Of a stretch of DNA of 64,000 nucleotides, positions 37,701 to 50,600 are shown in pieces. Origin of the DNA: Echinometra lucunter (taxonomy: Eukaryota; Echinodermata; Echinoidea; Camarodonta; Echinometridae); NCBI GenBank assembly GCA_029962745.1, contig CM057151.1:36839081-36903080 (forward strand), written 5' to 3'. Position numbers and translations under genes: made by a program. Under the pieces are notes generated by a model. That model saw only the letters and a program-made list of their open reading frames with translations, ran no database searches and was not told the origin of the DNA. The number at the start of each line of letters is the position of its first letter. The stretch's first letter is position 1.

Positions 37701-38648
37701 GTGAGAACTTTTTATATCTACATCAAGATCAAATATGTTTGTATTAAACAGAAATTTGATGCTATTGCACTTGTTACTTTCGTCTCAAAGTACTAATAGC
37801 AAATGAAAGTTCAGTAATTGTTTTGAATGTTTCGATCATAACATTTGGAACTTCCTCCATGAAAAGTATTCTCAAGATCTACTTTCAGTGGTGCATTGTG
37901 GGTCAAGGTGTGGAGAATGCATGGGTGTGGAGGACACATGGGTGTGTTGGGGGGGGGGGGAACAGAAGAATGAGGTAGATTAAATGCATCAGAACATAGC
38001 CAGAAATTAGGGCAAGGTGTACATAATTGTCCTTTCATGTTGCCTTCCCCGCTCTTTACTCTTGCTCTCTTTGCTCCTTTTCCAGAAGCCATTCTGTTAG
38101 GGGGAAAATGCCCCTACCCCCACCCGACCTTCAGCACTGCCTCCCCTAGCTGTGCCACCTCTTATGACTTTTGCTCAAATCTCATTGTTACATGAATTGA
38201 TCTGCTAACATAACATATCAAAAGCCACAAATGATCATTGAGGAAATTTTTCATTGTTTTCCCATCGAAATATTTGCACAATAGTTCCTCTTCTCATTTC
38301 CTCCTGAATGATAAAAAGATGATTATTTGGTCTCATTTCCTCAATCCGCAGGTCTTGGCAGGAATGGATGTGGATAGACCAGAAAACATGGCTACCAGGC
38401 AGGCTTATAACATCACAGGGTTCCCAACAATACTGTATTTTGAGTAAGCTTGATACCAAAATCATTAGCATAAATTATTGCTTGGAACATGTACTTGTAG
38501 ATAGTCTGTTGTCATGAGCATTCTTATCCTTGCATTTATGGGCATGGAGGGTGTTATTTTCTTCTCATCTTTCATCTTGTTCATCCCGTCTTTCTTCTTC
38601 TTCTTCTTCTTCTTTTCTTCTTCTTCTTCTTCTTCTTCTTCTCCTTCT

Positions 38649-38680
<32 letters not shown>

Positions 38681-41600
38681 TTCTTCTTCTTCTTCTTCTT
38701 CTTCTTCTTCTTCTTCTTCTTCTTCTTCTTCTTCTTCTTCTTCTTCTTCTTCTGCTTCTTCTTCCTCTTCTTCTTTTCCACCTCTTCCTTCTTCCTCTTT
38801 TTTTTTATGTCTTATTGATACTTGTGGCAGTCATCTTTATGAGTTTTACCAATTACATATAAATATTTGAACCAAGATGTAAATTCCTTATGTAATACAT
38901 TCCATGAATTGAAATATTAAGATATGCTGTTCTGAGTAGGATTTGTAGATTAAATGGCATGAAGTTACTGCCAATTTTGTCTTGTACCAAAGCTTTCATT
39001 ACTTTTTTGTACCCATCTCTTTGTCTCTTTCAGGAAAGGAAAACGGAAGTTTGATTATGGTGGTGAGAGAACAAAACAAGGAATTATTGATTGGATGGAA
39101 GAGTAAGTTTTGAATGCCTTGGCACAAATATTACTATACAACTTGATATTATTCAACTTTCTAACTCCTACCCATGTTTAGAAAATGGATACCAGTTACA
39201 CTGGGAAATTTTTAATGCCTCGGCACAAACATTACTATATAACTTACATTATTCTGATCTGTCTCTCCTTACCCGGGTGTAGAAAATGGATACCTGATAC
39301 ACTGAAGGATGTTTTGAATGCCTTGGCCTAAAAATTCCTATACAACTTCACATTATTCTGATTTGTCACTCCTTGTTCAGATGTAGAAAATGGATGCATG
39401 ATGCACTGTAAGAAGTGTCTTTTTCTTTGAATGGTTGAGTGCCATAATATTACTAAACTACAGATGGGGCCTTGTATTCTCATTAAAAGGGTCTTTTGAA
39501 ACACTTTAGCAAGTCCATGACATAATGAGATAACATGACTACATGTATGTATATTATATTTTTTTCAAATAGCATTTTTAAAAAAAGTTTTCTGTGATTG
39601 ATATGATTTTTACAAGGCCCAGTGATACATGTAAACTTGAATCATATAGAAGGAAAAAGTCAAAAGACTGTCGAAAATAGAACTGCATCAGAGAATTTGA
39701 CATACATTGTATTTTTACATTTCGCTTTAACGAGTGAAAGAATTTCTCAAAAGACTGTCGAAAATAGAACGCATCAGAGAATTTGACATACATTGTATTT
39801 TTACATAAGGGGGGTAACGAGTGAAAGAATTTCTAAATCTGGAACTCATCCAGCGATCCAATTGTTGAAAAATTGTGCACAAGGTTTTGATGTGAACGAT
39901 TGTTACTAGTACTTTAGAAAATTCTACCACTTTTTCTTTTCTTTTCTTTTTTTTCCTTCTAATTTTTCATCATGTGGAATTTTGCTTATTGTTATTTGTG
40001 ATCGATTCCCTTCAGTCCGCAGCCTCCCAAAGAGCCTGAGAAGGAGCCAGAATGGAGTGATGAGGAAAATGATGTTGTCCATCTGGAGGATCAAAACTTT
40101 GATGAATACATTGCCAGTCATGATTCTGTCATGGTCATGTTTTATGCACCATGTGAGTAGGATAGGAAGAACAAGATGGTGATGATGGTGAAGGTGATGA
40201 GATGGTGGTGGTAGTGGTGGCTTTGGTGGCTGTTGGGCAGAGGTTGTGGTGGTGTGGATGGTGTTAGTTACGGTAATAGTGATTGTGGTAGTGGTAGTGG
40301 TGATGGTGATGATGATGATAATGATGATGATGATAATGATGATGATCGTGATGATGATGAGGGTCATGGTGATGAGGGTCATGGTGATGGTGATTTAGGT
40401 AATGATAGTGATGATGATAGTGATGACAATGATAGTGCTGCTGATGTAGATAGTGATGACAGTGATAGTGATGAGGATGGATAGTGATGACAGTGATAAT
40501 GTTGAAGATAAATAGTATGAAAATGATGAGGATAATGCAGTGTAGGATAATCTTCATGACATCCTTTTTCATTTGTCCTCATTTCCTTTCTCTTTCTCTC
40601 ACATTTGTACTTAGGGTGTGGCCACTGCAAGAAGATGAAGCCTGAATATGTTGATGCAGCTGCAGAGCTTAAGGAAGAAGGGGTAAGGATTCTTGCCAGT
40701 TGTCCCTGAGACAAGCATAAACATAATCTTTTTTTCTGTTCAAGGATCAGGACATTTGTAGCTTGCTTCTTTAACCCTTTAAGCACAATTTAATTTTGAT
40801 TTAACATACATTTTTTACAGACCCTAACTCGAGTTAACTTAGGTATAATATGCCCAGGTTAAAACTGAAGGGGCATGTTTTTTTTTTTTACACAGTGCAC
40901 GGTTTACATTTTATAGGAAAAAAATTTGTACCTAAAATATAAACTAATATGGTAGACCTTCTTATGACCAACTTACTCTTAAAGAAGCATTTTCTGTTGT
41001 TGTTCACAGCTTGAGGGCGTTCTTGCTGCTGTGGATGCAACAAAGTCTAGAGCTTTAGCTGAGAGGTTTGAAATCAAAGGATTCCCAACTGTCAAATATT
41101 TCCAGTAAGTATTTAGTTTCTTTGCAGAATCTCTATACTTCATTTGCAGCTCATATGTTTCAGTAGGTGGGTAGAAGGTAAATGTCAGTTTGTAATGTTC
41201 ATAATTTGAACCCATATCTTGTGTTGCAAGTGTTTCCTCAATATTTTCATGTTCATTTTGTGACTGTTAATTGCTTAGCAAATGAATTGATTCTTGCTAT
41301 GACTAATATTGCGATTTCTCATTGTATATATCGTAAATTTTCTCTCCATCAGTTCACACATCAAATATAAGAATGAATAGCTCATGTCTGAAGTATTTCG
41401 TAATATTTTCAAAATATCGGAGCAAGCTGAAACATTTTCTTATGCAATCTGATTATAGCTGAAAAGTAATTTATTTGTAGACAGTCTTTTAAAACTCCTG
41501 TGTGCCATTCAGTTCTACGTAATCTTTTGACACTCATTTTCTCCCACCGACAGGAATGGAGAGCATGCATGGGACTTCAATGAAAGGACAGCAGATAAAT

Positions 41601-44600
41601 TTGTTGAACATTTAAAAGAGTAAGTATTGTCTTCATACTGAATCATTAACAGGGTTTTACTATTAATCATCCTCTTGTAAGTATACTTGCCTAAAAAAGA
41701 AAGTATTTTCTAGCTGTTAGTTTTTCTAATGAAAACGAAATGAACTTTCAAATTGGCAGATAGCTAGCTGTGTATTTAATGATAATACTAGAAGTTAGCA
41801 CATTTTGACTGTGCAGTTGCCCTCAATGTATTTGACTCATTGTTATTCAGTTGCTTGTATATTTGTGTTATTTTCCCATTGCTTCCCTTCTCCTTTACCT
41901 CACTTGTTGATTCACACATTCTGGCTTTCCATGTGTATTTCTTCCCCTTCCTATTGTCTTATGTACCATTTTATAGTCGAATATGTCCTTTTCTGGGATA
42001 TATTGACATGGTTTTATGACTCCAACTCCAGCAACAATCGCTCAGCAGCCTATATCCTACACCAACCAAATTGTTATCTTCAATGATGGACCAAACACTA
42101 CACCTAACCTTAACTCTTAATCCCATTCTTTAACAAATTTGCAGTCCAAACTGCTACGCCTATATATGTTATATAGTAAAGCTGGAAACAATTGTTGTGG
42201 CTTTATTTTCTTTGTTCTTTTTTTTTTTTTTACCTCACTCCTGTAGTGTTGAGGTCTCGTCTAATTGTCAGCCCTTTTAAAATTTTCTGTTTCAGTCCCC
42301 AGGAGCCCCCTCCACCCCCTCCCCCGGAACCGGCTTGGAGTGACACGGAATCAGAAGTAGACCATCTCACCGATGAAAACTTTAAATCTTTCACCAAAAA
42401 GAAGAAGCATACCCTGGTCATGTTCTATGCACCATGTAAGTAGCTAACCTTTCTTTCTTTTGTTAATTTGGTTTGTTATACTTTCTTAATGACTGGAGCA
42501 GGAGACTTATTTAGAATACTTTCACACTTGTTGATGTAATACACTAAGTGTCAAGGTCTCCTTGAGGCAGGAATGAAGAAAGAATCCTGTGTTGAATGTG
42601 ACAGCAAAAATTATCTGGTAAGCATTCCATTGAACTCTCATTTCTATTACTGCTCTTGAGCATTCTTATCTTGTATGTTAGTGTGGAATGGTGGGTGCAC
42701 ATCCCTTTATAGTTGTAGCATCTGTTGTAACGAAAATGTTATATCATATCAGCTGGAAAACGGTTGGTTTCTGACCTGCTGAGAAGTAATTTTTCTGAAG
42801 ATTTCATGTGCATTGGATATCTTCCAATAAGGCATACAGGTATATTTATTACTCACTGGCATTTCTCTCTGTTATTCAAACAACAGGGGAGCGTTTCATG
42901 AAGAGTTTTGTCAGTGATTTTCACTGACAACTATTATAAGCTACTGAAAATCCTTGTATCTGATTGGCTGAGAGCAAATTAGTCAGTGAAAATCACCGAC
43001 AAAACTCTTCATGAAATGCTCCCCAGGTCAAAATGAAGGATCTAAATAGGAACACAAGGATGCTATTTTGTATGATGTTGTCCTGATTCCATGCCCTGTC
43101 ATTTCTCTATACCTGGTTTTACAGTGCAGGCTTTATTTTATATTAGATAGATAGATAGATAGATAGATATTTATTCATCTTTCTTTCCATATGTTACATA
43201 CAACTTTGCATATGATCAGTGTTATATATTACAATGCAAACAAAATCACAACAGTATAATGAAGTGGATTAAAAGAAGGATGAGGAGACCTTAGGAAAAG
43301 CAGAGCTTGTAAGGCGTAAGGTCCCCTCTGAACCAACTTACATGTATAACTTACAGTGTAGCTTGTATATAGCAGCGTTATTAATGTAATAAAACTGTAA
43401 TACTGTAACTACCTAAGAATACAATATGAAAGGGATGGAGAAAAGAAAACACAGGCTATATACAAAAAAGGAGGGGGGGGGAACTATAGATTTATGAATA
43501 ACAAGATGGGCGAGAAGAGAGAAAATATGAGAAATGATTAAAAGATAGGAGTACAGCACATCAACAATATTCTGTGTGTTGAGCAAACATTTCTAACTGA
43601 CTGAAACCATCTGGATTTCCTGTATTAGCAAATAAGTTCAATCGTTCTTTACATTTAAAAAAAAAAAAATCATTCCTTTTCATTTTATTTTTTTTCCAAG
43701 GGTGTGGACATTGCAAGAAGGCGAAACCAGAATTTATGGCAGCAGCTGAGCAATTTAAGGATGAAAATAAAGTAAGTATTTGTCTTTTAATCTAGATTTC
43801 TTACATTCATATGTGGGATTTAGGACAGAATATATCATGTATTGTTACTTTTAAACAAATTTTCATTTGCATTTTATAATGAAGAAAAATGATATTGGTA
43901 CTAGTAAAGGAGGAGGAGGAGAAGAAGGTGGAGAAGAAGAAGAAGGAAAAGAAGGAGGAAGAGAAGGAGGAGGAGGAGGATAAGAAATACATTGGAAGAT
44001 GAAGAAAAGGAGAAGGAGGAGAAGAAATATATTCAAAAGTGACATGATGAAGCATTTTGTTGTAAATGTTTGCATTATTGTGCATTGGAAGGCCATAATG
44101 ATGTACAGCATAATGATCCTTTATGTGCAAGAAATGAATGATAATTTTATCCCCCTTTTCATGGCTTACTAGGTTTCCTTTGCAGCATTAGACTGCACAG
44201 AGCACAAGGACTCTTGCACAACATATGATGTAACTGGGTACCCTACCATCAAGTATTTCAGTTATGGCAAATTGGTACAGGACTACGCCAGTGGAAGAGA
44301 GGTAAGGCGTTTGCAGTATAAATTGTAATGGTCTGCAGTTGTCAATGTAAATACTCTGGTACATAAGCCAGTCCTGTTTTACTTCTGTGACTTGGTGATT
44401 CTTGTTCTGGTTTTTTTTTTTTTTTTTTTTTTCATATTTAGTGGCAAAATTTAAAAATGAAAGTATATTAGATGGCATAAAAGTGCTAAGTAATCAAAGG
44501 AACTCAATTGCATGGTAGTTCAAAATTGTTGATTGACATGAAATACCAGGTTTAATCACATAGCTTAGAATTAATAGCTTGAATTTACCTTTTTTTTTAC

Positions 44601-47600
44601 CTTTTTGAATATTTTTTTCTAGTAAATATTCAATATTTATAATCAACATCCATGCAGAATTATATTGCCTATGGAAAGCAGCATTTTGGAATCGCATTCA
44701 TCAGGCAAGAAAGGCATATAAACCAGCTCATAATTAAAATGAAAAAATTAAAATTGCTCTTTTATAACCAAAGATCGTGTATGTTAACCAGGTGATTTTT
44801 TTTGCCGACTTCATTATCACAGTGTCATTGAACTCGAATGACTTTCAGAGAGAATAGAAGGTCATGTAGTGTTCATACAACTTTGATTGACAGGTTGTAT
44901 ATTACAGGGCATACTTTGAGTGTGAAATTCACTCAAACATGTTTGTAACAGTAGAAAGATTGTAGATTACCGGAGGGAAGAAATCTACAAGAAATAACTG
45001 AGAAGTCGATTTCATAGGGAAGATTTGTAAACAAGGAGGAATGTAATTTACACTGAATCAGGGAGCAGGTATAACTGGGGTTGCTAAATCATTGAGGCAG
45101 TATGAGAAGTGCTAGAGTTAATAAAAAACTAATTGTATTAATGAAACATTTTATTGAATTTGTGGAAAACGAGGACCTCATGATATCAATGTGGGTAGAA
45201 GATGGAGAGTCATGATTATCCTAGTGAGACATGCTAGTCATGCTTTTGAGCAAAGAAGGATCTTGAAATTTATTTATTTCAGACAGACATAATGATCCAT
45301 CAACTCCCAGAAGAATGTAATGTTTCAGTCCTATTTAAGTACAGTATGTAAAGTTGTAAATAAATTAGGTCAATCGTTTGGTGACAGGAAGTGGCAAAAT
45401 ATCATTTAGAGTCAACTAATGAGCTAAGACATGCATGAGAATAGTTTTGAATGGTTTCTTTGGAATGTTATTATTTACCTTGTCTCATTCTTAAATGATG
45501 CTTGAAACAGATTTCAGCCATGCAGGCATGTATTTTCTCAGTTATTTTCATGTTCATTTGAATGGAACAGTGGAAGAAATCACTTTAACTACAATTTGAT
45601 TGTAATACAGTACAGATCAACATTGTTATGTAATTCTTTGGTAATGCAACTGTTGTGACTGCTGACTGAGATCACAATTGTTTTGAATGTTGATTTCTAC
45701 ATTTAGGCCATCCCTCTCTCCCTTCTTAGGACATTGCAGTTCTTTCTCCTACATTCCTCAAGTCTTTAAAGAGGGCAATCTTATTTCCTGTTTAGGTCGT
45801 CTAGGAACATGTGTCTCCTCTCCTCTGTTCTGTTACTTTCTACTTTCAACTTCCACTTCTTTATAAATACATGTTTTTATTGCCTTCATGGATGCAATAT
45901 TTGTGTCATAGCTAGGCCAGGCTGCCTTTTCCATTTCCTCTGCTCTTTCTCTTTCTCTCTCTCTTTCTTTTTCTCTTTCTCTTTCTCTTACTCTTTCTCT
46001 TTCTTTCTGTCTTTCTATGCTTCCTGCTCCCTTCTTTTCTTTTTCCTCCTCTTGTATTTCTCTCCTGAATGTTATAGCCTTACACGCACATAAATGTTAA
46101 GTATGATGTATGTGACTATATTTCTTTACACTTTACCAATATTCAGTATTTACTCATATTGCCATTTACCATATTACCATTCAGTGATTTTTCTCTCTTT
46201 AATAATATTCTCTCTGCAATTGTCACCCTTTATACATTTTATGTTCTTATATCTTAAAAGGCGACTTTCCCTAAATTCCAATTCTTTATTTATTTATTCT
46301 TTTCAATACCTACCAGTTTGCATTTACATAGATCAGAATCATATACACATGTATTGCCCAGCCGGATATCCATATATCTGTTCACTTTTATTCGGTCTGG
46401 TGTCAATTTGCTGTATCTTGCTCTGCAAAACAGAAGAGCTTTGCTTATTTCATGCAACTTTTCATATTACAACTCTTGTTCAATATTATAGGGATAGATT
46501 TTGTACATAGCATTTTTTAAATCGAATTTTGAATAAGTTTTCAATAATTATTCTTAATTTATCTATTATTTCTTGACATGACTTTCTTCATTATGTGCAA
46601 TATTCTATGTATGAAATTTTTTATCATGTATGTCTTGGGAGTAGCAGGTGTGGGGGCAAATGCCTCTGGGCAACAGTGATGTACTTCACTTTTGTGCACC
46701 CTGACCCACTTGTTGCTTCCTGATCTTTTTTACATGTTCTTTCATTCTCATTATGTATTTGTCTGCTGCTATTGATGTACTGTACCTGTTTTTTTTTTAA
46801 TTGGTCAAATAAATAATAATAATAATAATAATAATTATCCTTTACAGGAAGCAGATTTTGTACGTTTCATGCAGAACCAGGTCAGCCCTGGCTCTGCCCC
46901 CGCCCAACCCCCTCCCCCTCCAGCAGAAGACTTCTGGGCGGAGCTTGATGGAGGAGAGAATGTTGTCCAGCTTGATGATGCTACTTTCCTGAGCTTTGTG
47001 TCAACCACCCCCTCAGTCCTGGTTATGTTTTTTGCTCCTTGTAAGTACATATGGTTCCTTGTTTTCTGAATGAGGATTCCTTTTTTTAATATATAGGGTT
47101 TAGTAAGGAATAAGATGTCATTTCAGTCATTCTCACTGGAACCAGACTGTAAGCTTTTGAGGAATGACAAAATTCAGTAGTCAGCTAGTTGACATTCACA
47201 TGTATTTTTTGTTGATGACTCAATGGACTCATTTTTGGATGCAGTCATTCATATAATGTCTGCTTTTGTTGAGTTCATGTTAGACCTGAAATGAGGATAT
47301 TGTTACAATATTTTTTTTAAACAAACTTGATTCTCTGTAAGTATGTAAAATCTTCAGCAGATAGGAGTTTATATCTTTGTTGTTTCATGAACAGCATTCC
47401 GCTTTAAATTATTTGCCATTTTCAAAATATGCTTGCCACGCATAATACATGTTTCTTTATGTTTCAAAGGGTGTGGACACTGCAAGAGAATGAAACCAGC
47501 ATTTGCAGAAGCAGCAACATTAGCTAAAGAACAAAATGTGAGTTTGCCAGCTTTGTCTATATTTTTTTTCTTCAAATTTTAACAGTGTTGAATAGTGTTA

Positions 47601-50600
47601 ATAGTGTTGAAGTAGATAGGTGTCATATTTGTCCACAATCTTACCCAACAAGATTTCCTTTTCAAATGTTTGCAGTGTACAGGAGTCCTACAATTCGCTT
47701 TCTGCGTTCTTAACAAATACATTTTATTTAATTTCATTTCAAAAAGTGATTATCTACTTTTTGTTTCCTTCATTCATTACAATTGATCTAGATAGCCACT
47801 TTCTGAAAACGGGAGTTTAAAGTCGAGAATGACTAAATATCAAAAAGTAGAGGACATTTGTAATAGATAGATAGAAAGATAGATCATAGATGGCACATCA
47901 TGTACATGGTGTTTACATTTTACAGATGCAGGAATTTAACAGTTATGAACATCACATTTTGTTTCTTATTAGTTACCTGGGAAATTTGCAGCTGTTGATG
48001 CTACTGTTGCCGTAATGACAGCATCAAACTTTGAAATAAAAGGATTCCCAACACGTGAGTATCGATTTCAGTCAGTGTGAGTTAGCTACCTTTGGAAATT
48101 TTCAGTATTTAAAGAGGACCCAATATTTCACAAGTTTGGGGGTAAATAACACAGTAGTCAAAAAAAAAAAATATGAAGGTTACTCTTTTCATATATTGCC
48201 ATTATCTCTACAAATATAGAGTCAGTATGATTAAAAAAAAATAAAATGCTAATACATGTATATCAGTTACTACTTAATTATTTTAGAATTAAATCTTTAA
48301 TGAAATATTCAGCTGATCATTATAGCCTTGTTAAATGAACCATGGTATGATTACAGAACTGCCCCTCCATGTTAACATATTACAGATTCAGTATTTTTTC
48401 ATTTGCTCTTTATTAGATGTTTCAATTTATTTTTTATCCTTTCTTTTCTTTACATATCTGTATTCCATGTTGATCCCCATCAGTTAAATATTTTAAGTAA
48501 GTATAAAAGACATTTTACTTTTTGGAGTGTAACATATTTGTTTGTCATACTGTACATCTTTTACTGACGTGCAATAACTTTAGCGTTTAAGCAGTATACT
48601 CTTTCATTAACTCATAGGCTTCTTATCATAAGTCTGAGCCCATTGCAATTTGACCACATTCTTTAGCGGGATTCCCGCTCAGCGTCTTATGGTCCACTCT
48701 CCTCCCGTTCCTCCGTAGACAAAACAACGGTGGATCGGGAAAGCTGATGTGAATACCCAGTCGCAGACCAGCCGATAAAAACCAATGGGTGCGACTTTTG
48801 ATAAGCCACAATATGATTCAAATAATGTTGGTGTGTGCATTGTTATATAAGTATAAGAAAAATACTTACATGTATGTTGGAATGATGATGTGCTTTGTAA
48901 AGTTTTAAAGAGAAATTCAATTTTGATGCCTTTTCAGTAATAAAATCTAGATAAGATTTCATGTATTGTAGCAAAATAAATGTACATGTAATTGTGTGAT
49001 TAATTGGTTTTATTTTATTTTTTACAGGAATGGAAAAGAGGATATTGCCTATACAGGAGCGAGAACAACAGAGGCACTTGTTGAATTTATCAAAGAGTAG
49101 GTTATAGAATGCTCTTCTTTTATTGAATCTTGTACTGTGGTAGATCCCAATAGTCTCTTACACAAAGGATCATTAAATAAGAAAAATGATACGGGAATCC
49201 TCACTAAAACATTTTTCTTTCTTTTTGTTGTTGTTGTTTTGTGTTGTTTTGTTTGTTTGTGGGTTTTTTCGGGGTGGGGTGGGGGGGGGGGTGTCCTTAT
49301 TGAAATCCCAGGCTTTGTATCTAGCCCCATGTTAAATTGTTCAATGCAATGTTGGGGGTCTGTACCTAAATTGGGGGGGGGGGGCATTTGTTCTGGGCTC
49401 CTGTTAGTGCTAAGCCCTACATGTTCATAATAATTCATTTTAGAAATAAAAGCTTCCTAATCTAGCTATGATAATTCAGTATTTGGCTGGTAGGAGAGAT
49501 TGCTGAAGAGATTGCAGGATATCAGTGATTCAGTAAAGATCTAAAAGAGCTTTGATAAAATGAAAAACAAGATCAGGTTGAAGAACATAAACAGTCATGA
49601 TAAACAATAAATACATTCAAAATTTGTTGTTTTGGTTGTCTCACTTTTACAACATTAAATGAAAATGAAAATGAACAAAAATACATTATACACTGCTTAG
49701 TATAGTAAATTTATAGATATTTTCATATTTTGACATCTGTTGGCCAGGCCTAACAAAGTATCAATTGCAGGTGTGTGTCACTTTGTAGTATTAACTCCAT
49801 CCCACATCAATGTCTTTCTCCGCAGCCCTGCCAGTGTGCCTCCCCCTCCTCCCCCAGAGCCCGCCTGGAGTGATATCCCCAGTGCAGTCAACCACCTGAC
49901 CGGTCAGACCTTTGGTCAGTTCATCCAGGACAACACCCATGTACTGACCATGTTCTATGCCCCATGGTGTGGTCACTGTAAGAAGGCCAAGCCCAGCTTC
50001 CAACAAGCTGCCGAGATATTCAAAGATACACAGGGTAGAAAACTGGCAGCTGTTGACTGCACTGTAGAAAAAAGTGAGTAGATGACCTTCTGTTCTTGCT
50101 TTTGTTGCTTTTGTTGGAAAGTAGAATCAGACCTTCCATTTTGACTGATTGTGAATTCTTGTAAGGGTATAATGTATATGTAACATGTGAAAAGACATGT
50201 TAAACACTAATGCCACTGTATTCTGGGAATCAAGATAATATGGACAATAAAAAGTTTAGAGTATTTTTTCATATCATTCTCTACTGAAAAGTTTGTTAAT
50301 TTTACTGCATTTATGACATCCTTATGTCTTTTGTAAGTTTTGCCTGCTTGCAATCTGCAAGCTTCTAAAGAATGCTGCTACAATGACTTATTTCATTGAG
50401 GAGGAAAAAATGTAGATATAATTCTAATTTCTTGTTAGAAAAGGTAAGGAGTGTGCTTGTTAGTGTATTAGACTGTACATTATATTTTTATGCCTCTGCC
50501 CACCGTAGGTGGGTGCTGGAAGCATTATGTTTTCGGGTCGTCCGTCCGTGTGTCCGTCCCGTTTTCATTCTCGCGATAACTTAAGAACCGTTTGATGGAT

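Noticed and set aside
33128..38443. A second, independent PDI gene or a true sixth catalytic domain
   Set aside because: The block is nearly identical to 26660-32059 including introns, differs only silently in coding bases, lacks first and last exons, and is separated by a placeholder gap.
38514..38870. Ser-rich and Leu-rich frames
   Set aside because: They translate a (TTC)n microsatellite.
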